Of a DNA stretch of 14,272 nucleotides, positions 7,084-13,569 are shown piece after piece. A program made the position numbers and the translations under genes. Where the stretch lies: the NCBI GenBank assembly GCA_045615705.1, contig JAZLFH010000062.1:1-14272 (forward strand), in the 5' to 3' direction. The notes below the pieces were generated by a model, which was not told the origin of the DNA, did no database searches, and saw only the letters and a program-made list of their open reading frames with translations. Source of the DNA: JAZLFH01 sp045615705. Lineage in GTDB: Bacteria; Bacillota; Clostridia; UMGS1883. Position 1 is the first letter of the stretch. Each line of letters opens with the position of its first letter.

Positions 7084-7709
7084 TTTACAAATACCCCAAC
7101 TAATAACATAACAAATTTATACCATAAATTAAATAAAGGAGATGCCAAAACACTTATAATTCTTCCCAAGATGCCGGTAAATGATAAAATCAAAAGTGCG
7201 ATTGTGCCGTATCTTTCGTACTGTAAAAGTCTGTAATAAGTTTGATAAGGCAACACGGCACCCAAAATTTTACTGCCGTCAAGAGGCGGAAACGGAATGA
7301 GATTGAATATCGCAAACATTATATTCATTTGTGCACAAACTCTCACCAAATCAAGAATAAATGTCCACTTAGGCAGCAGAATATAAAGCGGAATAAATAT
7401 AAGAGCCGATAAAAACGCAAGTAAAATATTTGATAAAGGTCCTGCAATGGCAACTAATGCCATTCCCCGTTTTCTATTGTTAAAATACATCGGATTTACC
7501 GGAACGGGTTTTGCCCAACCAAACCTAAAAAGCACCATACAAACGGCACCCCAAAGATCAAGGTGTGATATTGGGTTTAATGTAAGCCTGCCCTGATTTT
7601 TAGCCGTAGGGTCGCCAAGCCAATAAGCCACAAGCCCGTGAGAAAACTCATGCACGGATATTGCAGTAAAAAGCACTATGAAATTTAGTAAAATGCCGTA
7701 TAAACTCAT
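7080..7709 (-). CDS. Site-2 protease family membrane metalloprotease (M50, YwhC/SpoIVFB-like)
   Basis: Intramembrane zinc protease of family M50. The 209 residues carry HEFSH (H20, E21, H24) inside the first membrane helix. The second ligand motif is NLIPFPPLDGSKIL, with D144, and further helices run at about 50-62, 84-110 and 118-140 with a final pair near the C-terminus. There is no PDZ or CBS domain, so it is the short YwhC-like form, not RseP. Bacillus SpoIVFB also belongs to the family, but short homologues next to scpA are usually vegetative proteins of unknown substrate; I would not call this SpoIVFB. It is joined to lysA and scpA on both sides by four-base ATGA overlaps, a conserved clostridial neighbourhood. 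Confidence 0.92.
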   Translation of the reverse strand: MSLYGILLNFIVLFTAISVHEFSHGLVAYWLGDPTAKNQGRLTLNPISHLDLWGAVCMVLFRFGWAKPVPVNPMYFNNRKRGMALVAIAGPLSNILLAFLSALIFIPLYILLPKWTFILDLVRVCAQMNIMFAIFNLIPFPPLDGSKILGAVLPYQTYYRLLQYERYGTIALLILSFTGILGRIISVLASPLFNLWYKFVMLLVGVFVK

Positions 7710-8989
7710 ATATCGTTCCTCAGTAAATCTTCGTATGTTTCCCGCTTAATCGCAATTTTGCTTTCTCCGTTACTTACAACAACAAGTGCAGGTCGTGGGT
7801 TTCTGTTATAATTTGACGACATTGAGTAATTGTACGCCCCTGTTGTAAATACCGCTAAAATATCTCCACGCTCAGCCGTTTGAAGTGGCATCCCCTCTCC
7901 GATTATGTCGCCCGATTCACAACACTTTCCTGCAACGGTAACAACATCGTCTTTTTCTTGAGATGCTTTGTTTGCAAGCGTAATTTCATATTTTGATTTG
8001 TAAAACATATACCTTGGGTTATCGGTCATTCCGCCATCAACAGATACATATTTTCTTATGTTTGGAATTTCTTTAATGGAGCCGACAGTATAAAGAGTAA
8101 TACCGGCTTCTCCCACTATACTCCTACCGGGTTCAAACATTAAGAAGGGTTTTTTTATGTTGTTTTTGTCTGTAAACTCTTTTATCTTTACACTTACAGT
8201 TTTGATAAATTCTTCAAATTCAAGTGGCTCATCTTCGTCTGTGTATCTTACTCCAAATCCTCCGCCAAGGTCTAAGTCTTCCGCCTCAAACCCTGTGGTT
8301 TCTTTTACTTTTTTTATAAATTCAAGCATCTTTTCCGCCGCAAGTAAAAACGGCTTTGTTTCAAATATTTGAGAACCGATATGACAATGAAAACCCGTAA
8401 GTTTTACATTTTTTAATAAAAGTGCTTTTTTTACGGTTTCAAGTGCTTCTCCCGTTTCAAGAGAAACGCCGAATTTTGAATCTTCATTTCCGGTAAGTAC
8501 ATAACTGTGAGTATGTGCATCAATTCCGGGTTTTATTCTAAGCATTACATTTGCCACAACATTATTTTCTTTTGCAATCCTATCAATGATTTCCATTTCA
8601 TCAAAATCATCAGAAACAATTCTTTTGATGTTATTTTTAATTGCCATTTCTAATTCATCTTCGGACTTGTTATTTCCGTGAAGGCAAATTTTTTGCGTAG
8701 GTATGTTTGCCTTAATCGCCGTAAATAATTCTCCCCCCGAAACGGCATCAATTCCAAACCCTTCCGAACTTGCAATTCGGAGAGTTTCAAGGCAATTAAG
8801 AGCCTTTGACGCAAAAAGAACTAAACCATCGCCATAATACTTTTCAAGTGCCGATTTAAACTTTTTGCAATTACTTCTTATTATGCCTTCGTCAAGCACA
8901 TACAAAGGGGTCTTATATTTTTTTGCTAATTCAACGGTGTCGCAACCGCCAAATACCAAATGATTTTTTTCATTAATATTGTTTTTCAC
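7706..8989 (-). CDS. lysA: Diaminopimelate decarboxylase
   Basis: Last step of lysine synthesis: PLP-dependent decarboxylation of meso-diaminopimelate to L-lysine. This is the fold-III (alanine racemase-like) enzyme. The PLP lysine is K62 in LFASKALNC. Also visible are HCHIGSQI, the phosphate-binding GGGFGV, EPGRSIVGEAG, the active-site cysteine in CCESGD from the second subunit, and AYNYSMSSNYNRNPRP near the end. The start GTG 8989 (427 residues) is preferred: a GGGAG ribosome site lies about 9 bases upstream, whereas a TTG at 9025 has none and adds residues unlike the family. It overlaps the end of the preceding membrane-protein gene by 17 bases. There is no lysine riboswitch in the short leader of the cluster, so lysine feedback at RNA level is not expected here. 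Confidence 0.96.
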   Translation of the reverse strand: MKNNINEKNHLVFGGCDTVELAKKYKTPLYVLDEGIIRSNCKKFKSALEKYYGDGLVLFASKALNCLETLRIASSEGFGIDAVSGGELFTAIKANIPTQKICLHGNNKSEDELEMAIKNNIKRIVSDDFDEMEIIDRIAKENNVVANVMLRIKPGIDAHTHSYVLTGNEDSKFGVSLETGEALETVKKALLLKNVKLTGFHCHIGSQIFETKPFLLAAEKMLEFIKKVKETTGFEAEDLDLGGGFGVRYTDEDEPLEFEEFIKTVSVKIKEFTDKNNIKKPFLMFEPGRSIVGEAGITLYTVGSIKEIPNIRKYVSVDGGMTDNPRYMFYKSKYEITLANKASQEKDDVVTVAGKCCESGDIIGEGMPLQTAERGDILAVFTTGAYNYSMSSNYNRNPRPALVVVSNGESKIAIKRETYEDLLRNDI

Positions 8990-9524
8990 AACTGTCGTCT
9001 CCCTTCTTGTCCAAAATTTTTGCAATAATAGAAAACACTATCATAAAAAATGCCGAAGCAATGATAAAATATGGATACGGCTCAATAAAAACAAAACCAT
9101 CCGTAAGCCCGTTTGTCTTATTTGATACAAAAGATAAAATTACATTGAATCCAATAACATAACAGCCGGAAACAATTAACGAAAGAACTCCTCCGATAAT
9201 TGCCGAAATGTATGCTCCCGAGGTAGAAAACAGTTCTTCAAAAACGGTAAGAACTAAGAAAATAACAGCAAAAACCACCAGTAAAAAAACAATATTAACG
9301 GCGGACGACAGCATCCGGTTTTCCGCACTCTGAATTACTTTTTCAAGAAGCCTTAATAACTCAAAAAGCGAAAATCTTCCACTGTTTGTTTTCAAAATTG
9401 CGTAAATCGACTCATCATCCATTACTCTTATCCATTTAGAAAACATAAGGCAAAATGTCAAGATTGCCGACAGTATCGTCAAAATACGAAATATTAAGTT
9501 TTTAAAATTAACTTTTCTTTCCAT
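8973..9524 (-). CDS. Unknown four-helix membrane protein heading the lysA-scpAB cluster
   Basis: I do not recognise this protein. The 183 residues start at ATG 9524, behind GGGAG (in TTTTGGGAGAATTTAT) and about 31 bases after the predicted transcript start. The in-frame ATGs near 9557 would sit at or before that start. Four hydrophobic segments are visible at about 10-29, 72-96, 103-133 and 150-171. Between the first two lies a loop with WIRVMDDESIYAILKTNSGRFSLFELL, probably outside the membrane, and the ends are basic or charged (MERKVNFK at the start, KILDKKGDDSCEK at the end). No catalytic or ligand motif is seen. It is the first gene after the cluster promoter and overlaps lysA by 17 bases. 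A small envelope protein is all that can be said. Confidence 0.82.
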   Translation of the reverse strand: MERKVNFKNLIFRILTILSAILTFCLMFSKWIRVMDDESIYAILKTNSGRFSLFELLRLLEKVIQSAENRMLSSAVNIVFLLVVFAVIFLVLTVFEELFSTSGAYISAIIGGVLSLIVSGCYVIGFNVILSFVSNKTNGLTDGFVFIEPYPYFIIASAFFMIVFSIIAKILDKKGDDSCEKQY

Positions 9525-9561
9525 ATAAATTCTCCCAAAATGCGTACTATACATCAAAGTA

Positions 9562-9590
9562 ATGATACCAATTTTACCTTATAATGTCAA
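9562..9590 (-). promoter_or_regulatory. Sigma-A promoter for the eleven-gene minus-strand cluster
   Basis: On the minus strand: TTGACA (9585-9590, perfect), a 17-base spacer and TATCAT (9562-9567). Start near 9555, leader of about 31 bases to ATG 9524. This is the only convincing promoter I see for the genes from 9524 down to 1178. The -10 region contains AATGATAC (plus strand, 9561-9568), an eight-base word also present in the palindrome of the divergent GntR promoter. Confidence 0.78.
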
Positions 9591-9647
9591 GTAAATACAT
9601 TTAAATCATAAATAGTATTTGCTTTTTTTTAATTTTTAAAATTCTTA

Positions 9648-9676
9648 TTGACAAAACTGAATTTTAGATGTATTAT
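9648..9676 (+). promoter_or_regulatory. Sigma-A promoter for the GntR-ABC operon
   Basis: TTGACA (9648-9653, perfect), a 17-base spacer and TATTAT (9671-9676). The start falls near 9683, inside the 36-base palindrome at 9669-9704. A promoter this close to consensus would be strong if not repressed, which fits control by the GntR protein encoded next. Confidence 0.8.
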
Positions 9677-9704
9677 TGTGTTAGATGATTAATACAATGA
9701 TACA
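9669..9704 (+). promoter_or_regulatory. Imperfect 36-base palindrome, probable GntR (YtrA-type) operator
   Basis: The two arms are TGTAT-t-ATTGTGTTA (9669-9683) and TAATACAAT-g-ATACA (9690-9704) around a six-base centre GATGAT. Thirteen of fifteen arm positions pair, with mismatches at 9674/9699 and 9680/9693. It covers the -10 box and the expected transcript start and ends just before the AAAGGAGG ribosome site of the GntR gene. A repressor bound here would block polymerase. YtrA-subfamily regulators commonly bind such long palindromes in front of their own operons, so autoregulation is the natural reading. Confidence 0.7.
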
Positions 9705-9717
9705 AAGGAGGTGCAGT

Positions 9718-10068
9718 ATGGATTGGTTATTTTCAAATGATCGTGCTATTTATACACAGATAATTGAACAGGTTCGATTTTTTATAATTTCCGGTAAACT
9801 ATTGCCGGGAGAAAAACTTTTATCTGTAAGAGATTTAGCGGCGCAAGCTGGTGTAAATCCCAACACTATGCAAAGGGCGTTATCTGAACTTGAACGGACA
9901 GGTCTCGTTTACAGTTCAAGAACTTTGGGAAGATTTGTAACCGAAGACACAAAAAAAATAGAAAATGAAAAAAAAGATTACGCACTTTTAAAAATCAACG
10001 AATTTATGTTAAAAATGAAAGAACTCGGATATTCAAAATCCGAGGTAGTTAATCTTTTAGAAAACTAA
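9718..10068 (+). CDS. GntR-family transcriptional regulator, YtrA subfamily
   Basis: DNA-binding repressor expected to control its own ABC-transporter operon. The start ATG 9718 follows a perfect AAAGGAGG site, giving 116 residues; earlier in-frame codons from 9685 lie around the transcript start. Residues 8-75 form the GntR winged helix: AIYTQIIEQVRFFIISGKL, then PGEKLLSVRDLA with the recognition region AGVNPNTMQRALSELERTG (44-62) and the wing LVYSSRTLGRFV. Only about 40 residues follow, including a charged helix (KKIENEKKDYALLKINEFMLKMKELG). This is the short dimerisation tail that marks the YtrA type; there is no ligand-binding FCD or UTRA domain. The ABC ATPase gene follows 13 bases downstream. 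The inducer is unknown; relatives respond to cell-wall-acting antibiotics. Confidence 0.93.
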   Translation: MDWLFSNDRAIYTQIIEQVRFFIISGKLLPGEKLLSVRDLAAQAGVNPNTMQRALSELERTGLVYSSRTLGRFVTEDTKKIENEKKDYALLKINEFMLKMKELGYSKSEVVNLLEN

Positions 10069-10081
10069 GGAGTGTGAAATT

Positions 10082-10783
10082 ATGAAAAGTTATCTTTTTG
10101 AGTGCAACTCACTTACAAAAAAATACGGTAACAAAATCGCTGTTAATTCAATTGATTTAAAACTTGACGGCGGTAAAATTGTAGGGCTTTTGGGTCCTAA
10201 CGGAAGCGGAAAGACAACTCTTATGAAATTGGCTGCCGGACTTTTGGTTCCGCAAGAAGGAGAAATACTTATAAACGGAAAGAAAATAGGAATCGAAACA
10301 AAAAGAACTGTTTCCTATCTTTCAGACACTGTGCCTCTCCCCGATTTTATGAAAGTTTCCGATATTGTCGTGTATTACGGCGAATTTTTTGATGATTTTG
10401 ACCTTGAAAAGGCTTTTAAAATGCTTGATGACTTAAATGTAGACAGAAATTGCCGTATCAAATCCCTTTCAAAAGGCACAAAAGAGAAAGTTCAACTGAT
10501 ACTTACAATGTGTAGAAATGCATTTGTTTATCTTCTTGACGAGCCACTTGGCGGAATTGATCCTGCTACAAGAGATTACATTTTAAATACTATAATTTCG
10601 AATTATAACGAAAATGCTCTTGTAATTATTTCTACGCATCTTATAAGTGATGTTGAAAAGGTTTTGGACGAGGTCGTTTTTATTAAAGAAGGAAACATTG
10701 TCTATAAAAATTCCGTGGATTCCATTCGTGAAGAAAACGGTAAAAGCGTTGATGAACTTTTTAGGGAGGTATTCAAATGTTAG
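10082..10783 (+). CDS. ABC transporter ATP-binding protein
   Basis: ATPase subunit of an ABC exporter-type system, working with the permease encoded next. The 233 residues show Walker A GPNGSGKTT (38-46), a signature reading LSKGTKEKVQ (129-138, where LSGGQ is usual), Walker B VYLLDEP (149-155), the D-loop GGIDP and the switch histidine H186 in ISTHL. The LSKG-T-x-x-K-V-Q form is common in the YtrB/CcmA-like ATPases linked to YtrA regulators. Where the Q-loop glutamine would be expected the sequence runs SYLSDTVPLPDFM, with no glutamine. The ribosome site AAGGAG precedes ATG 10082, and the permease start overlaps the 3' end by 7 bases. The substrate cannot be told from the ATPase. Confidence 0.95.
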   Translation: MKSYLFECNSLTKKYGNKIAVNSIDLKLDGGKIVGLLGPNGSGKTTLMKLAAGLLVPQEGEILINGKKIGIETKRTVSYLSDTVPLPDFMKVSDIVVYYGEFFDDFDLEKAFKMLDDLNVDRNCRIKSLSKGTKEKVQLILTMCRNAFVYLLDEPLGGIDPATRDYILNTIISNYNENALVIISTHLISDVEKVLDEVVFIKEGNIVYKNSVDSIREENGKSVDELFREVFKC

Positions 10784-11586
10784 GAAAACTTTTTAAATAC
10801 GATTTTAAAGCGATGGGCAGAATTCTTCTTCCCCTTTTCGGTGCAACTGCCGTTGTCGGAATTATTTCTTCGTTGCTTGTAAGACCTATGTTTGGAGGAT
10901 ATGCAAAAGGAAGTGTTGCATTTTCCGGATTAAGAATAATAATTTTTTTATTGTACGGTTTTATCACCTTCGGTACATTAATAATGAGTATAGTTGTTCC
11001 GATTTTAAGATTTAAAAGTAATCTTTTCGGAAAAGAAGGCTATCTCACAAATGTTCTTCCCGTTTCTCCGTCCAAACATATTCTAAGTAAAACCATGTCT
11101 GCAACTATTTGGCAGGCTATAACGGGAATTTTTGTGTGCTTTTTAGTGATTAACTCGATGTTTATTATATATGGATTCCCAAACCCTTACTATTTGTTCC
11201 GTGGGATTAGTGATTTGTTTAGATTGTTTTTAGAAACTGACCTGTCAATGTATATGAAAGATATTTTTCAAATTTTAACTGCAATCTTTTTAGTTATTTT
11301 GCTCGCTGTCGTATCGGTTGTTGCTTCGAATTTGCAATTTTTTGCTTCCATATCAATAGGACACAGCGTAGACAAAAAGAAAATAACGGCATCTTTCGGT
11401 GCCTATATAGGTCTTTATTTGATATCTCAAATTATAAACCTGATTTTGATTAACATCTTTAACAAAGCAGTAATTTCAAATATTTTGTTAATCTTAGTTT
11501 TGTTAAATGTTTTGTACATGGGATATGCAGTTTTATACTTTTTTATAACAAAATACTTTCTTTCAAAAAAATTAAATCTTGAATAA
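10777..11586 (+). CDS. ABC-2-type transporter permease
   Basis: Membrane partner of the ATPase encoded just upstream. Of 269 residues most are hydrophobic, with about six membrane segments (roughly 15-35, 50-77, 108-132, 160-190, 203-225 and 232-260). Between the second and third lies KEGYLTNVLPVSPSKHILSK, which resembles the 'GYLTLTLPVS' cytosolic coupling segment of bacterial ABC-2 permeases of this YtrA-linked kind. The start ATG 10777 follows AGGGAGG and overlaps the ATPase gene by 7 bases, implying coupled synthesis. It is the last gene of the three-gene operon; a strong terminator begins 18 bases later. Export of a peptide, lipid or antibiotic-like compound is plausible, but nothing in the sequence names it. 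Confidence 0.9.
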   Translation: MLGKLFKYDFKAMGRILLPLFGATAVVGIISSLLVRPMFGGYAKGSVAFSGLRIIIFLLYGFITFGTLIMSIVVPILRFKSNLFGKEGYLTNVLPVSPSKHILSKTMSATIWQAITGIFVCFLVINSMFIIYGFPNPYYLFRGISDLFRLFLETDLSMYMKDIFQILTAIFLVILLAVVSVVASNLQFFASISIGHSVDKKKITASFGAYIGLYLISQIINLILINIFNKAVISNILLILVLLNVLYMGYAVLYFFITKYFLSKKLNLE

Positions 11587-11603
11587 AACCTGCTGTTTTC
11601 AAT

Positions 11604-11646
11604 AAAAGAAGATGCAAAAAATTTTTTTGCATCTTCTTTTTTCAAT
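11604..11646 (+). terminator. Intrinsic terminator of the GntR-ABC operon
   Basis: The arms AAAAGAAGATGC (11604-11615) and GCATCTTCTTTT (11629-11640) pair perfectly over 12 bases. A further A6/T7 run can zip the inside, and the stem is followed by more T's. It lies 18 bases after the permease stop and separates the operon from spoVT, which therefore needs its own promoter. Confidence 0.9.
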
Positions 11647-11665
11647 ATTTGCCAATTATATATTG

Positions 11666-11694
11666 GGATAAAAACTTCTCTTTGTTACATAATA
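11666..11694 (+). promoter_or_regulatory. Candidate forespore (sigma-G/F-like) promoter of spoVT
   Basis: GGATA (11666-11670), 17 bases, then CATAATA (11688-11694). Bacillus sigma-G promoters have roughly G-M-A-T-R, 16-19 bases, then C-A-T-N-M-T-A; this site fits the -10 fully and the -35 in four of five places. spoVT is a known sigma-G gene in Bacillus. A good sigma-A promoter is not visible (TTGGGA/TACATA at 11663/11686 is weak). The start would fall about 27 bases before the ATG. Confidence 0.5.
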
Positions 11695-11728
11695 TGGTTT
11701 GTAAACAAAATTTTAAAGGAGAATTAAG

Positions 11729-12274
11729 ATGAAGGCAACAGGAATTGTGCGAAGAATAGATGACCTCGGCAGAGTTGTTATCCCAAAAGAAATCAGAAGA
11801 ACACTAAGAATTCGCGAAGGCGACCCTCTTGAAATATTTACGGAAAGAGACGGTGAAGTTATTTTTAAGAAATATTCACCTATCGGCGAACTCGGTGAAT
11901 TTGCATCAGAATATGCGGAAACTCTTTCAAAGACAAGCGGAAAAGCAGTTTTAATTACCGATAAAGATAATGTAATTGCAGTATCAGGAGTACCCAAGAA
12001 AGAACTCGCAGAAAAAAGAATCAGCGGAGAAGTAGAAAGATACATGAGCGAAAAGACAACATTTTTAATGTCTGCCAATGACTCAAAATCCGTTCCCATC
12101 GTAGACGGTTTAGACAAATATTTTGCAGGAGTTGTTGTTCCTATAATTTCGGAAGGCGACCCGATCGGTTCTGTTGTAATGGTTGCGCAAGAACATGACT
12201 CTCGCATGGGAGAAGTTGAACAAAAGTTAGCCCAAAGTGCCGCCGGTTTTTTGGGACGGCATATGGAATCATAA
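11729..12274 (+). CDS. spoVT: Stage V sporulation protein T, AbrB-type regulator
   Basis: Transcription factor that tunes forespore gene expression late in sporulation. The 181 residues are close to the 178 of B. subtilis SpoVT. Residues 1-50 are an AbrB/MazE-type swapped-hairpin DNA-binding domain (KATGIVRRIDDLGRVVIPKE, then IRRTLRIREGDPLEIF). Residues about 55-178 form a GAF-like domain, including GKAVLITDKDNVIAVSGVPKKEL, VPIISEGDPIGSVVM and the C-terminal helix KLAQSAAGFLGRHMES. Length plus GAF domain separate it from plain AbrB or Abh (about 95 residues). The start ATG 11729 follows AAAGGAG. It stands alone between two terminators, with a candidate sigma-G-like promoter. Its presence is the strongest sign that the organism makes endospores. 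Confidence 0.95.
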   Translation: MKATGIVRRIDDLGRVVIPKEIRRTLRIREGDPLEIFTERDGEVIFKKYSPIGELGEFASEYAETLSKTSGKAVLITDKDNVIAVSGVPKKELAEKRISGEVERYMSEKTTFLMSANDSKSVPIVDGLDKYFAGVVVPIISEGDPIGSVVMVAQEHDSRMGEVEQKLAQSAAGFLGRHMES

Positions 12275-12304
12275 ATAAAACCGCCAAATGGCGGTTTTAT
12301 TTAT
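12271..12304. terminator. Bidirectional terminator shared by spoVT and rlmH
   Basis: The arms ATAAATAAAACCGCC (12271-12285) and GGCGGTTTTATTTAT (12290-12304) pair perfectly over 15 bases around the loop AAAT. The GC core is flanked by A-rich and T-rich sides, so each strand gets a stem followed by U's. The spoVT stop (TAA, 12272-12274) and the rlmH stop (complement of 12297-12299) both lie inside the stem. Confidence 0.95.
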
Positions 12305-12773
12305 GATAAGTTTCGTTATTAATAATCTTAAATGCACGATATATTTGTTCGGCAAGAATTACTCTCATTAATTGATGCGGAAATGTCATATCGGAAAAAC
12401 TAAGTTTAATTTTTGACATTCGTTTAATCTTTTCTGAAAGTCCCAAAGATCCGCCTATCACAAAAACAATGTCAGATGATTCTTGCTGAATACTCTTAAT
12501 ACTTTCGGCAAAACTCTCACTTGAAAATTTCTTTCCTTCAATACAAAGGCTTATTATATAAGAACCTCTTTTTATGTTTTTTGAAATCATCTCGCCTTCT
12601 TTTTCAAGCACTTCTTTCATTTGGGCCTCATTAGGATTGTCAGGAATTTTTATATCTTGAACTTCTTTGATTTCAAAAGAACAAAATCTGCCAAGACGCT
12701 TTTTATACTCCTCTATTGCATCTTTAAAAAACTTTTCCTTCACTTTTCCTACACATAAAACCGTAATATTCAT
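12297..12773 (-). CDS. rlmH: 23S rRNA (pseudouridine1915-N3)-methyltransferase
   Basis: Methylates pseudouridine 1915 in helix 69 of 23S rRNA within assembled 70S ribosomes, using S-adenosylmethionine. The 158 residues are the standard size for this small SPOUT-class (knotted) enzyme. The N-terminus MNITVLCVGKVKEKFFKDAIEEYKKRL is typical. The SAM-binding region reads FVIGGSLGLSEKIKR, and the C-terminal knot helix is FPHQLMRVILAEQIYRAFKI followed by NNETYHK. It begins one base after the walJ stop and ends inside the shared terminator. The order walJ-rlmH is conserved in many Firmicutes. Confidence 0.97.
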   Translation of the reverse strand: MNITVLCVGKVKEKFFKDAIEEYKKRLGRFCSFEIKEVQDIKIPDNPNEAQMKEVLEKEGEMISKNIKRGSYIISLCIEGKKFSSESFAESIKSIQQESSDIVFVIGGSLGLSEKIKRMSKIKLSFSDMTFPHQLMRVILAEQIYRAFKIINNETYHK

Positions 12774-12774
12774 T

Positions 12775-13569
12775 CTACACCGCCTGAGTTACACTCATTC
12801 CGTTACGCAATGCAACATTTAATATTATGTCTTTCCCTATTTTTGCACCTTCCCGTTCAAGATACACCTTGGCTTCTGAAAAAGCGATTTTCGGTGTGTT
12901 ATTCTCATTTGAAAGATGTCCTAAAAGGATTTCTTTTGTTCCGTTTTCCAAAAGCGGAACTGTAAACCTTGCACAATCAGAATTTGAAAGATGTCCAAAC
13001 TTCCCAAGAATTCTGTTTTTTAAAGTTTCGGGATAATTAGGATTTTTTTTGAGCATTTCAACATCATGATTTGATTCAAGAAGTATTATATCGCTGCCTT
13101 TAATGTTTTCAAAAATGTGCTGTGTTACATATCCGATATCTGTTGCCACAGATACTTTTTTATTTTTGTATGAAAAAGTGTATCCAACACTTGAAACGGC
13201 ATCATGAGGTGTTTCAAAAGGAGTTACCGTTATGTCTTTTATTTGTAATGAAGTATTATTTACGAATTCATTATAAAGCTTGTCATTTGCAATTTTAACA
13301 ACCGGCATCATTGCAATCCATGTTTTTTCATTTGCATATACAGGAATATTAAAGCGTCTGCTTAAAACGCCGACGCTCTTTATATGGTCAATATGTTCAT
13401 GTGTAACAAATATCGCATCTATGCTGTCGGGCTCTATGTCTGACATTTTAAGTTCTTCACAAATTGCTTTTCCGCTTATTCCACAGTCAACCAAAATTTT
13501 AGTTGTATCAGACTCTATCAGCGTACAGTTCCCGCTACTTCCCGATGCAAAAGTACAAAGTCTAATCAT
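12775..13569 (-). CDS. walJ: MBL-fold metallo-hydrolase WalJ (YycJ/VicX)
   Basis: Metallo-beta-lactamase-fold enzyme of the YycJ group, reported as a 5'-to-3' DNA exonuclease-like protein with a role in cell-wall/division coordination and often found near the walRK system. The 264 residues start at ATG 13569 (a TTG at 13572 is also in frame). The N-terminus reads RLCTFASGSSGNCTLIES, a hallmark of the group, followed by the metal motif HEHIDH (H57, H59, D61, H62). Later ligands appear in TPHDAVSSVGY, VATDIGYVTQ and LGHLSNENN. There is no signal peptide. It overlaps the end of murA by 8 bases and rlmH follows after one base. walR and walK are not in view, so the usual wal cluster is either split or not at this site. 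Confidence 0.94.
   Translation of the reverse strand: MIRLCTFASGSSGNCTLIESDTTKILVDCGISGKAICEELKMSDIEPDSIDAIFVTHEHIDHIKSVGVLSRRFNIPVYANEKTWIAMMPVVKIANDKLYNEFVNNTSLQIKDITVTPFETPHDAVSSVGYTFSYKNKKVSVATDIGYVTQHIFENIKGSDIILLESNHDVEMLKKNPNYPETLKNRILGKFGHLSNSDCARFTVPLLENGTKEILLGHLSNENNTPKIAFSEAKVYLEREGAKIGKDIILNVALRNGMSVTQAV

Noticed and set aside
8990..9025. Longer lysA start at TTG 9025
   Set aside because: It has no ribosome site and would add residues unlike the family; GTG 8989 has GGGAG upstream.
9525..9557. Longer start (ATG near 9557) for the four-helix membrane protein
   Set aside because: It falls at the predicted transcript start near 9555, and ATG 9524 has a good GGGAG site.
9525..9560. 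Lysine riboswitch ahead of the lysA cluster
   Set aside because: The leader is about 31 bases, far too short for an L-box.
11713..12207. Open frame of 164 codons on the minus strand over spoVT
   Set aside because: It mirrors the strongly conserved SpoVT frame; its serine/threonine/proline-rich translation is typical of an antisense shadow.
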